Source of the DNA: VRUE01 sp963753245
GTDB taxonomy: Bacteria; Actinomycetota; Thermoleophilia; Solirubrobacterales; 70-9
Assembly (NCBI GenBank): GCA_963753245.1
Contig: CAVWBK010000002.1
Location: forward strand, 682,001 to 746,000
Direction of reading: 5' to 3'
Length of the DNA stretch: 64,000 nt
Shown here: positions 34,473-43,239 of the stretch, one piece after another
How the letters are laid out: each line of letters opens with the position of its first letter
Numbering within the stretch: the first letter of the stretch is position 1
Made by a program: the position numbers and the translations under genes
Notes under the pieces: model-generated
Told to the model about the DNA's origin: nothing
The model's input: the letters and a program-made list of their open reading frames with translations, nothing else
Database searches by the model: none

Positions 34473-35525
34473 ATGGCCGACACCCCGAAACTGCTCGATC
34501 AACTGCTGCGCGCCGGCGCGCCCTCAGGCTATGAGGGCCCGGCCGCTGAGGTCTGGCGTGGCGCGGCGGACTTCGCCTCGCTCTCCAGCGACGGCCTCGG
34601 CTCCTCGGTGGCGAGAATCGGTGACCAGGGGCCGCTGCTTGCCGTCGTCGGCCACATCGACGAGATCGGTCTGCTCATCACCCACATCGACGAGAAGGGC
34701 TTCCTGTATTTCAGCCCGATCGGCGGCTGGGACCCGCAGATCCTGGTCGGCCAACGGATCGAGCTGCGCGGCAAACACGGCCTGGTTGCAGGCGTCGTGG
34801 GGCGCAAGCCGATCCATCTGCTCGACCCCGAGCAGCGCAAGAAGGTGGTCGAGCTCAAGGGCCTGCACATCGATATCGGCGCGGCCGATCGCGATGAGGC
34901 GAGCGCGCTGGTGCGGGTCGGCGACCCCGCGGTGATCGCCGCTGAGCCGCTCAGTCTGATCGGTCAACGCCTCGTCTCGCGCTCGATGGACAACCGCCTG
35001 GGCGCCTACATCGCGCTGGAGGCGTTGCGCCGGGTCAATGAGCGCGATTCTCTGGTCGGAACCAGCTTTGCCGCCGTCGCAGCGGTGCAGGAGGAGATCG
35101 GCCTCTTCGGTGCCCGCACCTCGACCTTTGAGGTGCGTCCAGACCTGGCCATTGCCGTTGACGTAACCCACGGCACCGATGCACCGGGGGTCGATGAGAA
35201 GGAGGTCGGCAGCCATCCGCTGGGCTCGGGCCCGGTGATCGGCCGCGGCTCGACCCTCTCGCCGAAGCTCTTCGAGCTGCTCGTCGAGGCCGCCGAGGAG
35301 GCCGGTATCGAGTACACCGTGGCCGCCAGCGGGCGGGGGACGAGCACCGATGCCGATGCGATCCAGATCTCGCGCTCAGGTATTCCCACCGGCCTGGTCT
35401 CGGTCCCGCTGCGCTATATGCACTCACCGGTGGAGCTCGTCGATCTTGGCGATGTCGAGGCGACGGTCGAGCTGATCGCGGCCTTTGCCGCGGGGCTCAG
35501 CGCCGATCTCGATCTGACTCGCTAG
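34473..35525 (+). CDS. M42-family metallo-aminopeptidase
   Basis: This 350-residue protein belongs to the M42/FrvX tetrahedral aminopeptidases. Metal and catalytic residues are visible: His in VVGHIDEIGLL near residue 63, Asp in RSMDNRLGAY near 176, the Glu pair in AVQEEIGLFGA near 208, Asp in AVDVTHGTDAPG near 232 and His in YMHSPVEL near 315. The open frame extends upstream of the ATG, but that part is a shadow of the SDR gene. It is convergent with the GGDEF gene and the two share a CTAG at their ends. Confidence 0.9.
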   Translation: MADTPKLLDQLLRAGAPSGYEGPAAEVWRGAADFASLSSDGLGSSVARIGDQGPLLAVVGHIDEIGLLITHIDEKGFLYFSPIGGWDPQILVGQRIELRGKHGLVAGVVGRKPIHLLDPEQRKKVVELKGLHIDIGAADRDEASALVRVGDPAVIAAEPLSLIGQRLVSRSMDNRLGAYIALEALRRVNERDSLVGTSFAAVAAVQEEIGLFGARTSTFEVRPDLAIAVDVTHGTDAPGVDEKEVGSHPLGSGPVIGRGSTLSPKLFELLVEAAEEAGIEYTVAASGRGTSTDADAIQISRSGIPTGLVSVPLRYMHSPVELVDLGDVEATVELIAAFAAGLSADLDLTR

Positions 35526-36547
35526 TTGGCGCCAAAGCAAACCGCGTCGCGGCCATTGGCCTTGGCGACGTAGAGTGCCTCATCGGCCCGTTTGACCAGC
35601 TCCTCGAGATCCGAGCCACCGGGCCGCGAGAGTGCCGCCCCGATGCTGACCGTCATCTGGACCCCGACGGGGTGCAGATCGCGGACCGCGAGGCGCAGGC
35701 GCTCGGCGATCTCAACCGCATCGGCTTTGCTCGCGCCGGGAAGGATGACCAGGATCTCCTCACCACCGATGCGATAGATCGAGTCCCCGCCCCGCAACGA
35801 GGAGCGCATCGTGAGGGCGACCTCCCGCAGGACGGAATCACCGGCAGCGTGTCCGAGGTCATCGTTGACCCGCTTGAAGTGGTCGAGGTCACAGAGCAAA
35901 AGCGCGTGTGGAGGATCATCGCGGCCTGGGTGGCGATCGAGCTCGATCAGGCGCTGCTCGAGCGCGTTTCGGTTGAGCAGGCCGGTCAGGGGATCGACGG
36001 TGGCGCGCCGGCGCTGGGCGCGGTCAGACTCCGCCAGGGCACCCGAGAGGATGACCGTGCCGAGCACGAGGACCGCGGCCGAGATCACATCCTGGTGAGC
36101 GCCGCTCGCCGGGTTAACGCCGTAGGTGCTGGCGAGCAGCAGGGCGAGTATGAAGGCGGTGCCGATCGCAATCCCGCGCGGTTCAAAGCGAGCACCGAGC
36201 GTGGCCGCCGGCAGGGCGAACCACATCAGCGCCGGACTGGCGGCGGCGCCGGTGTGGGCAATGGCGCCGGCTAGCAGCAGAACGGTCATTCCCCAGGCTG
36301 CCCCGATCCAGACCCCGGGGTGGGCACTGCCCCGCATAAAGCGCCGGGCGATGCCAAAGCAGGCGAAGGCGATGATCAGCGGCAACGGCCACCACCAGCC
36401 GAGCTCTGGGGACAGGGTGAGCAGGCCGAGGGCGAGAATCGCAAAGCAGCCGACGCGGTAGCGGCGCAGCCGCTCCTCCATATCGAGCAGCCGCTCGCGA
36501 CGCGCGGTTTCGCGGATTTGGCTCAGCGGATCGTTTGCGCTCTTCAT
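35522..36547 (-). CDS. membrane-bound diguanylate cyclase (GGDEF)
   Basis: The 341-residue protein has five to six transmembrane segments in residues about 30-170, then a GGDEF domain. The A-site reads GGEEI, an active variant (RIGGEEILVILPG). The substrate motif DPLTGLLNRNALEQRL and the LCDLDHFKRVND metal-site block are intact, so it should make cyclic di-GMP. No RxxD inhibitory site is seen before GGEEI. The ATG at 36547 is preferred over an upstream TTG. No EAL or PilZ gene is nearby. Confidence 0.9.
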   Translation of the reverse strand: MKSANDPLSQIRETARRERLLDMEERLRRYRVGCFAILALGLLTLSPELGWWWPLPLIIAFACFGIARRFMRGSAHPGVWIGAAWGMTVLLLAGAIAHTGAAASPALMWFALPAATLGARFEPRGIAIGTAFILALLLASTYGVNPASGAHQDVISAAVLVLGTVILSGALAESDRAQRRRATVDPLTGLLNRNALEQRLIELDRHPGRDDPPHALLLCDLDHFKRVNDDLGHAAGDSVLREVALTMRSSLRGGDSIYRIGGEEILVILPGASKADAVEIAERLRLAVRDLHPVGVQMTVSIGAALSRPGGSDLEELVKRADEALYVAKANGRDAVCFGAN

Positions 36548-36613
36548 GCTCACCGCCAATGGATCGACGCCAGCGCCGCCGCGACTTAGAACTGCAGCAC
36601 GGGACCCCGCCTG

Positions 36614-37672
36614 CTAGGCGACTATCTCGAGCTCTTTCGAGAGGCCACTGAGGTTTCGGTGGCCATCCTCGGTGAGGATCAGCAGATCCTCGATCCTGAC
36701 CCCGAGCTCGCCGGGCAGATAGACCCCGGGCTCGACTGTGACGACTTCGCTCGCGGCGAGCTGATCCTCCGAGCGCTGTGAGAGTCGCGGCCCCTCATGG
36801 ACCTCGAGCCCGACCCCGTGGCCGAGCCCGTGGCCGAAATGCTCGCCATATCCAGCTGCCTCGATCAGCTCGCGGGCGGCGCTGTCGACCGCCTCTCCCT
36901 CGACGCCGACGGCCAGGGCCTCGAGGGCCGCCGCCTGGGCGGCGAGAACCGTCTCATAGACTCGCCGTGCCTGCTCGCCGAGCTCACCGGTGACAAAGGT
37001 TCGGGTGCCATCTGAGCAGTAACCATCGAGCTTGGCACCCATGTCAAAGACGACCAGCTCGCCCGCACCGATCTTGCGCCCACCGGGCTCCGCATGGGGC
37101 AGCGCGCCATTGGGGCCGGCGGCGACGATCGTCGGGAAGGCGGGCTCGGCGCCGAGCTCGCGGATCCGCGCCTCGGCGCTGAGCGCGACCTCGCGCTCGC
37201 TGCGACCGAGAAGCCCTCGCTGCAGGGACCAGCGCCAGACCTCATCGGCGAGCTCGGCGGCGGCTGCGATCGCGCCCAACTCGCCCTCGTCCTTGACCCG
37301 CCGCAGCTTCTCGACCGTACCCCCGGCTGCCTCGAGCTCGACCCCCTGGTCGAGTTTCTCGCGCAGCCGCCGCGCCAACCGCACCGAGACGTGATCGTCC
37401 TCGAAGCCGACCTTGCCGGCCAGACGGGCGGCGATGCCACCGAGCCAGTCATCGGTGAGCGTGATCACCTCCCAGTCCTCGACCTCAGCCTCGGCCCGCT
37501 CGGTGTAGCGGAAATCGGTGAGGAAAAGGCGCAGCTGCTCGCCGCAGATGCAGACGCCGTTAGTTCCGCCAAAGCCGGTCAGATAGGCGACGTTGTTGAG
37601 ATTGGTGACCAGCATCAGGTCGAGCTCGGCAGCGCTCACCAGGGCGGCGAGGCGATCGGCGCGCCCGCGCAT
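36614..37672 (-). CDS. M24-family Xaa-Pro aminopeptidase/dipeptidase
   Basis: This 352-residue enzyme has the creatinase-type N-terminal domain and a pita-bread catalytic domain. The five metal ligands of M24 are visible: Asp in VFDMGAKLDGYCSD (two), His in GHGLGHGVGLEVHE and the Glu residues in VTVEPGVY and GVRIEDLL. The start ATG at 37672 overlaps the aroQ TGA by one base; the longer open frame upstream is an aroQ shadow. The aroQ-pepQ pairing is conserved in actinobacteria, where efp and nusB usually follow; here four genes intervene. Confidence 0.9.
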   Translation of the reverse strand: MRGRADRLAALVSAAELDLMLVTNLNNVAYLTGFGGTNGVCICGEQLRLFLTDFRYTERAEAEVEDWEVITLTDDWLGGIAARLAGKVGFEDDHVSVRLARRLREKLDQGVELEAAGGTVEKLRRVKDEGELGAIAAAAELADEVWRWSLQRGLLGRSEREVALSAEARIRELGAEPAFPTIVAAGPNGALPHAEPGGRKIGAGELVVFDMGAKLDGYCSDGTRTFVTGELGEQARRVYETVLAAQAAALEALAVGVEGEAVDSAARELIEAAGYGEHFGHGLGHGVGLEVHEGPRLSQRSEDQLAASEVVTVEPGVYLPGELGVRIEDLLILTEDGHRNLSGLSKELEIVA

Positions 37673-38130
37673 CAGGCCCCGGTGACACCGAGCTTGTCGG
37701 CGAGCGCCGCGAGCGCCTCGCGGTAGCCCTCCGGGCCCAGGCCAGAGATCTTGCTGATCACCAGGCCATCGAATACCGAGACCCGCCGCCAATCCTCGCG
37801 CGACTCGACCTCGGAGAGGTGCACCTCGACCGCAGGCAGCCCGCTCACCTGGAGGGCATCGGCGATCGCCCGGCTGTAGTGAGTCCAGGCGCCGGCGTTG
37901 ATCAGGGCCCCGTCGGCGGTATCGGGTAACCGGTGCAGGTACTCGACGAACTCGCCCTCGGCGTTGGTCTGAAAGAAGATCGTCTCCAGCCCTAGCGCCC
38001 GGCCCCAATCCTCGATCTTCGTCTCCAGCTCGCGAAGCGAGAGCCCACCGTAGATCGCCGGGTCGCGACGGTCGAGAATGTCGAAGTTGACGCCGTGCAG
38101 CACGGCGACCCGGTTATGGGCGCTACTCAT
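37672..38130 (-). CDS. aroQ: 3-dehydroquinate dehydratase, type II
   Basis: Type II dehydroquinase (152 residues) makes 3-dehydroshikimate. The catalytic Tyr is in AIYGGLSL near residue 27, the substrate loop QTNAEGEFVEYLH is near 54, INAGAWTHYSRAI is near 77 and EVHLSEVESREDWR is near 101. The usual NLNLLGxRxP start is changed to HGVNFDILDRRDP. The gene overlaps the aroK-aroB fusion by 4 bp. It is part of the aroC-aroKB-aroQ shikimate series. Confidence 0.93.
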   Translation of the reverse strand: MSSAHNRVAVLHGVNFDILDRRDPAIYGGLSLRELETKIEDWGRALGLETIFFQTNAEGEFVEYLHRLPDTADGALINAGAWTHYSRAIADALQVSGLPAVEVHLSEVESREDWRRVSVFDGLVISKISGLGPEGYREALAALADKLGVTGA

Positions 38131-39665
38131 CGGAGCTCCTCCACGGCGGCCCGCACCCTATCCGGATCGAGGACCACTCCCTGACGCGGCTCGCCGGGCT
38201 CGGCGAGCAAGACGAAGCCGACGCCGGCGGCGCTTCGCTTCTTGTCGCGCCCCAACGCGGTGAGCACGGCGTCGACGTCGACCGCAGGGTCCAGCGAAAC
38301 AGGCAGGCCGTGGAGACCCAGCAGGGCCTCGACCTCAGCGGCCAGGTCGGGGGCCCCAGAAAGACGAAGCGCGGCCAGCAGACCGAGGCCCACCGCCTCC
38401 CCATGGCGGTAGCGACTGTAGGCGCTCGCCGCCTCGATCGCGTGGCCGACCGTGTGGCCGAGGTTGAGGATTTGTCGCTCGCCGCCGTCGCGCTCATCGG
38501 CGGCGACGACCGCGCACTTAAAGCGCGCGCAGTCGAAGATGATGCGCTCAAGGCCGCTCGGGTCGAGCTCAGCGGAGGAGATCTCTCGCACCCGCTCCCA
38601 GAGCCAGCCGCCGGCAAGCAGAGCGGTCTTGATCACCTCGACGAAACCGGCGGCCAGCTCCTCACGCGGCAGTGTTGCCAAGGTCGCCGTGTCAGAGATC
38701 ACCGCCGCCGGCAGGTGGTAGGCGCCGACGTAATTCTTGCCCTCGGGGATGTCGACGGCGGTCTTTCCTCCGTAGGCGGAATCGACCTGACCGACCAGCG
38801 TGGTCGGTACCTGAACGATCGGGACGCCGCGCTGGTAGGTGTGAGCGCAGAGACCGGCGAGGTCGCCGACCACCCCGCCACCGAGCGCCACCAGGTGATC
38901 GTCCCTGTTCATCCCCGCACGGGCCAGGGCGCGCAGCACGCGCTCGGCCTCCGCCAGGGTCTTTGCCCCCTCCCCCGGCTCAACCTCGACCCGCGCCTCC
39001 AGTGAGCCGAGGCTGGCGCTGTAAAGCGCGCCGACGCTGCGGTCGCTGACGCAAAACCGCCGGCCCTCCAGCGGCCACCATTCAGCCCCGAGCAACCCGC
39101 TGCCGACGAAGACCGGATACTCGCCCGAGCGGCTCGTGGCCCAGAGCATCCTGCTCGAGGCCGGCAGCCCGGCGAGGAGCCCAATCGCGGGCATGGCGCG
39201 CTCGATCGTGCCGCGCTCGCCGGCTGGAATCACGACGTCGGCGAGATCTTCATAGAACGGCCGGCGAGCGTCGAGCAGCCGCGCGACCTCAGCGGCGCTG
39301 GTCGCCAAGGGGCGATCGGTGTGGGCGATGCGACGCCAGGCCTCCTCGGCGTCGATCTCAAGCCAGATCACGACATGGCGCCTGAGCGCCTCGCGGATTC
39401 GCTCCGAGAGAACGCTGCCGCCGCCGAGGGCGATCGCTCCGCCCTGCGCGCCCTCGAGCAGTGACCCGACCACCTCGGTCTCGCGCGCACGAAAGGCCGC
39501 CTCGCCATCGCGCTCAAAGGCGACACCGATCGGGGTCCCGATCTCAGCTTCCATCAGCTCATCGATCTCGGTCGTCTGCAGGCCCGCCGCCCGCGCCGCT
39601 CCGAGCGCGGTGGACTTCCCCGCTCCCATGAACCCGATGAAAACAAAGGCAGGTCGAGCGCTCAT
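38127..39665 (-). CDS. aroKB: fused shikimate kinase / 3-dehydroquinate synthase
   Basis: One 512-residue frame joins two shikimate-pathway enzymes. Residues about 1-165 are shikimate kinase: P-loop GFMGAGKST near residue 11, substrate residues in TTEIDELME and GGGSVL. Residues about 170-512 are dehydroquinate synthase: GGGVVGDLAGLCAHTYQRG near 284, the metal-binding EVIKTALL and the His in GHTVGHAIEAAS. The ATG at 39665 has an AGAGGGGG ribosome site. Separate aroK and aroB genes are the actinobacterial norm, so the fusion is notable. It lies 19 bp after aroC. Confidence 0.93.
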   Translation of the reverse strand: MSARPAFVFIGFMGAGKSTALGAARAAGLQTTEIDELMEAEIGTPIGVAFERDGEAAFRARETEVVGSLLEGAQGGAIALGGGSVLSERIREALRRHVVIWLEIDAEEAWRRIAHTDRPLATSAAEVARLLDARRPFYEDLADVVIPAGERGTIERAMPAIGLLAGLPASSRMLWATSRSGEYPVFVGSGLLGAEWWPLEGRRFCVSDRSVGALYSASLGSLEARVEVEPGEGAKTLAEAERVLRALARAGMNRDDHLVALGGGVVGDLAGLCAHTYQRGVPIVQVPTTLVGQVDSAYGGKTAVDIPEGKNYVGAYHLPAAVISDTATLATLPREELAAGFVEVIKTALLAGGWLWERVREISSAELDPSGLERIIFDCARFKCAVVAADERDGGERQILNLGHTVGHAIEAASAYSRYRHGEAVGLGLLAALRLSGAPDLAAEVEALLGLHGLPVSLDPAVDVDAVLTALGRDKKRSAAGVGFVLLAEPGEPRQGVVLDPDRVRAAVEELR

Positions 39666-39684
39666 CGCAGCGACCCCCTCTGCA

Positions 39685-40854
39685 TCAACCGCGCCACTCG
39701 ATTCTTCGCTTGTAGGCATCGACGGCGTCCAGCACATCATCGATGTGATCGCCGCCGAACTTCTCGCGGTAACAGCGCGCCAGGGTGAGGCATACCATCG
39801 CCTCAGCGACCACCGCCGCCGCCGGGACGACGGTTGAGTCGGTCCGCTCACGCAGCGCCTGGGCGGGCTCCTTGGTCTCGGTGTCGACCGAGCGCAGCGG
39901 CTTGGTCAGGGTCGAGATCGGCTTGATCGCGGCGCGCACCTGCAGCGGTAGGCCGTTGGTCATCCCACCCTCAAGACCGCCCGCACTGTTGGTCTCGCGG
40001 TGATAGCCGCGCTCCGCGGACCAGAAGATCTCATCATGTGCCTCTGAGCCGGGCCTGCCGGCAACATCCCAGGCTTCCCCGATTGCGACCCCCTTGACCG
40101 ACTGAATCGAGGCCACCGCGGCCGCCAATCGGCCGTCGAGGCGCTCCTCCCAGGAGACGTGTGAGCCGAGACCGGGGAGCAGACCGAAGACCCGCACCTC
40201 AAAGCTTCCCCCGAGGCTCTCGTTGGCCTTGCGCAGGCGGTTGATCTCGGCGACCATCGCCGCACTGGCCTCGGGATCCAGGCAGCGGACCGGGTCCTCG
40301 TCGACCCGATTGAAATCGCCGGGCCCCAGATCGGGGCGCTCGGGGGCTCGCACCGAGGCAATCTGCAAAACGTGGCTGTGGACGCCGACCCCGAGCGCCG
40401 CGAGGAAGGCCCGCGCGAGGGCACCGGCGGCGACCCGGGCGGCGGTCTCACGGGCGCTGGCACGCTCGAGCACGTTGCGGATGTCGGAATGGCCGTACTT
40501 CTGGGCGCCGACCAGATCGGCATGGCCTGGCCGCGGAAGGTGCACCTCCTCGGGCTCGAACCCCTCGACCGGCCAAGGGTTCATCCGCTCCTCCCAGTTG
40601 GCGTAGTCACGGTTGGCGACCAGCACTGCGATCGGGCTGCCCAGGGTCCGTCCATGGCGTACTCCGGAGCGGACCTCGACCGAATCGGTCTCGATCTTCA
40701 TCCGCCCACCCCGGCCGTGGCCGAGCTGGCGCCGGGCCATGTCGCGGTCGAGAGCCTCGCGGTCGAGCTCGAGCCCGGCCGGCATGCCCTCGACGATCGC
40801 GACCAAACCCGGGCCGTGTGACTCACCGGCCGTGGTGAAGCGAAAGGCGCCCAT
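39685..40854 (-). CDS. aroC: chorismate synthase
   Basis: Chorismate synthase (389 residues) forms chorismate from EPSP using reduced FMN. The N-terminus MGAFRFTTAGESHGPGLVAI contains the catalytic His of the ESHG motif. Further signatures are RPGHADLVGAQKYGHSDIRN and ERASARETAARVAAGA, and the C-terminal block contains DSTVVPAAAVVAEAM. It is the first gene of the aroC-aroKB-aroQ-pepQ unit. A 164-bp gap without a gene separates it from the secreted-protein gene upstream. Confidence 0.97.
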   Translation of the reverse strand: MGAFRFTTAGESHGPGLVAIVEGMPAGLELDREALDRDMARRQLGHGRGGRMKIETDSVEVRSGVRHGRTLGSPIAVLVANRDYANWEERMNPWPVEGFEPEEVHLPRPGHADLVGAQKYGHSDIRNVLERASARETAARVAAGALARAFLAALGVGVHSHVLQIASVRAPERPDLGPGDFNRVDEDPVRCLDPEASAAMVAEINRLRKANESLGGSFEVRVFGLLPGLGSHVSWEERLDGRLAAAVASIQSVKGVAIGEAWDVAGRPGSEAHDEIFWSAERGYHRETNSAGGLEGGMTNGLPLQVRAAIKPISTLTKPLRSVDTETKEPAQALRERTDSTVVPAAAVVAEAMVCLTLARCYREKFGGDHIDDVLDAVDAYKRRIEWRG

Positions 40855-41018
40855 CTGCGGCGCTAACCGACCATCCGGCGCGGCGCCCTCGAGTTAGCCC
40901 GTCTGCTGGGCTGGCACGGCGGGCTCGCCACCGGCAATCGGTCTGGGGGAAGCGGGGCCCAGCGGCGGAGATCAAAGCGGCGAGGTCTGAACATGACCTC
41001 AAGGCTATATGGCGGCGA

Positions 41019-42401
41019 CTAGCCCTTCTTCAGCAAGACGCTGCGCGCCTTTTCGTCCGGAGCACCGCTGGTCGGCGCGAACCTGACTTTCAGCCGTACC
41101 CTGGTCTCCCCCGCCCGCTTCAGCCGAACCCTGGTGATCGCCCAGGGTTGGATCGGCATCGTCACGAACCCAGCATCGCTGCTCGCGCGGGTGATCAGTT
41201 TTACGCCGCTGCCGGTCAGGGTCAGCATCCCGGCGCCGGGTGTTTCAACCTCGATCGAACCACCGGCGCCGTGCAGGGTGACCTTGACGATCCGAAACTG
41301 CGGCTTCGGCGGTTCAACAGTTGGGATCGGAGGCGGAGGTGGCGGCGGGCAGGGGGCACTTGCGGCGCGCTCAAAGGCGCCGATGTCGGGGGTCGCGGCG
41401 GCACCGAAGCATCCCGGCTGGGCGCGCGGCTGGCCATCGAGGTCAAGCATGCCGGTGCTGGAATCGGCGAGACCGCCGTCGATGGTCGGCGAACCGGCCG
41501 CCTCATGAAAGTCACCCTCCCCGGCCGCGGTGAAGAGCGGTGGTGCGGTCAGGTTGGCATTGGCGCCCGGCGCCGTCACCTGCGCGCGCGGGAGTTCCTC
41601 CTCCGCGGTCGCGTAGTCAGAGTGACTCAGGTTGACGATCACTTCTGGATTCGTTTCTTTAAGCGCCAGCGCCGCGTCGACATCGGCGCTGTTTGCCGAG
41701 TCGGCGATAACTGCGCTGCCATCAACGCTGTATTGAGCTACGTCTGATGCGAGCGCGAAAAGCCCGTGGCCAGCACCATCATCAGCGACTGCGGTCACGT
41801 TGCGCAACAGGGTGGTTCCGTGAACGCCTTCTCCAAAAGCCGTCACGGCGATCCCGTCCGTCGATGATTTTTCCCCGCCGTGCGCCCAGCAGACGCTGTC
41901 GCGCAGTGTCGTGTTCACCCCCAGCTCGCAGGCTGCATCATCGGGTGGGGCCTGTTCGCGGGCCGCATCGTCGACGAAGATTCGATCGGCGGACCCCGAT
42001 TCGAGCGCGAGGCCGCCTTCGCCTTTCAGGATCAGGTCATGCAGGGTCGCCGCCCCGGCGGTGTCGGTGACCTGGACGATCGCGGTCGTCGTCGTTTCCA
42101 AAACCGGGACCGCACCCGGGACGCCGCCGAGGTCGATCGCCCTTTCGATCCTTAGCCCCGCGACTGGAATCACGTAGTTCCCCGCCTGCAATCTGACCGC
42201 GTCAGCGGCTTTGGCCATGGCAACCGCTCGAGTCAATTCACAGGGAACCGTTTCGCTGCATTCGCTTCCCGACCCGACCGGATAGGGAGCAGCGACATAG
42301 GTTTCAGCGGCTCCGGCGAGAGCCGGAGCAAGCGCCAGCGCAGCGAGAATCACACCCAAAAGGAGGGCGGCGCTCGCTGCCCGCCTGCGCAGACTCCCCA
42401 T
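41019..42401 (-). CDS. secreted beta-helix-like protein
   Basis: The 460-residue protein has a signal peptide (ALLLGVILAALALAPALAGA). Residues about 40-330 look like a right-handed parallel beta-helix with polymorphic-repeat-like segments (TLHDLILKGEGGLALESGSA, NTTLRDSVCW, TLLRNVTAVA). The block FHEAAGSPTIDGGLAD with DIGAFE is the ending of choice-of-anchor right-handed beta-helix proteins. A proline hinge (PCPPPPPPPIPTVEPP) leads to a C-terminal beta domain. It splits aroE from aroC and ends 9 bp after the aroE-side gap on the same strand, so it may share the aro transcript. Confidence 0.75.
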   Translation of the reverse strand: MGSLRRRAASAALLLGVILAALALAPALAGAAETYVAAPYPVGSGSECSETVPCELTRAVAMAKAADAVRLQAGNYVIPVAGLRIERAIDLGGVPGAVPVLETTTTAIVQVTDTAGAATLHDLILKGEGGLALESGSADRIFVDDAAREQAPPDDAACELGVNTTLRDSVCWAHGGEKSSTDGIAVTAFGEGVHGTTLLRNVTAVADDGAGHGLFALASDVAQYSVDGSAVIADSANSADVDAALALKETNPEVIVNLSHSDYATAEEELPRAQVTAPGANANLTAPPLFTAAGEGDFHEAAGSPTIDGGLADSSTGMLDLDGQPRAQPGCFGAAATPDIGAFERAASAPCPPPPPPPIPTVEPPKPQFRIVKVTLHGAGGSIEVETPGAGMLTLTGSGVKLITRASSDAGFVTMPIQPWAITRVRLKRAGETRVRLKVRFAPTSGAPDEKARSVLLKKG

Positions 42402-42410
42402 GCACCAATG

Positions 42411-43211
42411 CTACATCGGTATTTTTGCGGCGGCGCGCATCGTCTCGATCGGCGCCTCGCGCCCGGTCCAGATCTGCAGCGCCAGCGCTCCCTGCTGGAC
42501 CAGGATCTCGATCCCGTCGATGGTCGCCGCCCCGCGCGCTGCGGCTACGTGCAATAGCGAGCTCGGTCTGGCCCCATAGACCATGTCGATCACGAGCTGT
42601 GTCTCGCTGAAGCCCTCCGGGACCAGCGGCAACTCGGCAAAGGGGTCCTCGCCATGCAGGCCAACCGCGGTCGAGTTGACGATCAGCTCATAGCTGCTCG
42701 GATCGGGGGCGAGCACCGGCTCGCCGCCGAGCTCTTCGCAGAGATGGCGTGAGCGCAGCTCGGTGCGGTTCCAGACCTCCACCGCGGCCCGCTCGCGCTG
42801 CAGCGTCCAGACCAGCGCCCGCGCGGCGCCGCCAGCGCCGAGCACCAGCGCCCGTTTGCCGCTCACCGACCAGCCGCCCAAGGCCGCCAAGAAGCCGCAG
42901 CCATCGGTGTTCTCGGCGCGGATCTCCCCGGCGGAGAAGCTCAGCGTGTTGGCGGCGCCGATCTCCCGGGCGGTGCCTGAGAGACTGTCGGCGAGCGCGA
43001 GCGCGGCGCCCTTGTGGGGGACGGTCACGTTGGCGCCGAGAAAACCCTCGGCCTCCATCGCCCGCACCCGCCGCTCAAAGTCCGCCGGAGAGACCTCGAG
43101 CGCTTCATAGCTCCATTCTCCCCCTAGGCCCAGCTCGGCCAATGCGGCGTTTTGCATCGCCGGCGAGCGCGAGTGCGCGACCGGTTGGCCGATCACCGCG
43201 AGACGTTTCAA
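42411..43211 (-). CDS. aroE: shikimate dehydrogenase
   Basis: AroE (266 residues) reduces 3-dehydroshikimate with NADPH. Substrate residues are in GQPVAHSRSPAMQNAALAEL and the catalytic Lys/Asp pair in NVTVPHKGAAL and ENTDGCGFL. The nucleotide-binding loop is VLGAGGAARAL near residue 124, followed by VWNRTELRSR, consistent with NADP. It follows mltG by 28 bp, the conserved ruvX-mltG-aroE order. Confidence 0.95.
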   Translation of the reverse strand: MKRLAVIGQPVAHSRSPAMQNAALAELGLGGEWSYEALEVSPADFERRVRAMEAEGFLGANVTVPHKGAALALADSLSGTAREIGAANTLSFSAGEIRAENTDGCGFLAALGGWSVSGKRALVLGAGGAARALVWTLQRERAAVEVWNRTELRSRHLCEELGGEPVLAPDPSSYELIVNSTAVGLHGEDPFAELPLVPEGFSETQLVIDMVYGARPSSLLHVAAARGAATIDGIEILVQQGALALQIWTGREAPIETMRAAAKIPM

Positions 43212-43239
43212 CTGAGGCCCGCCCCGATCGCCATGCGGT

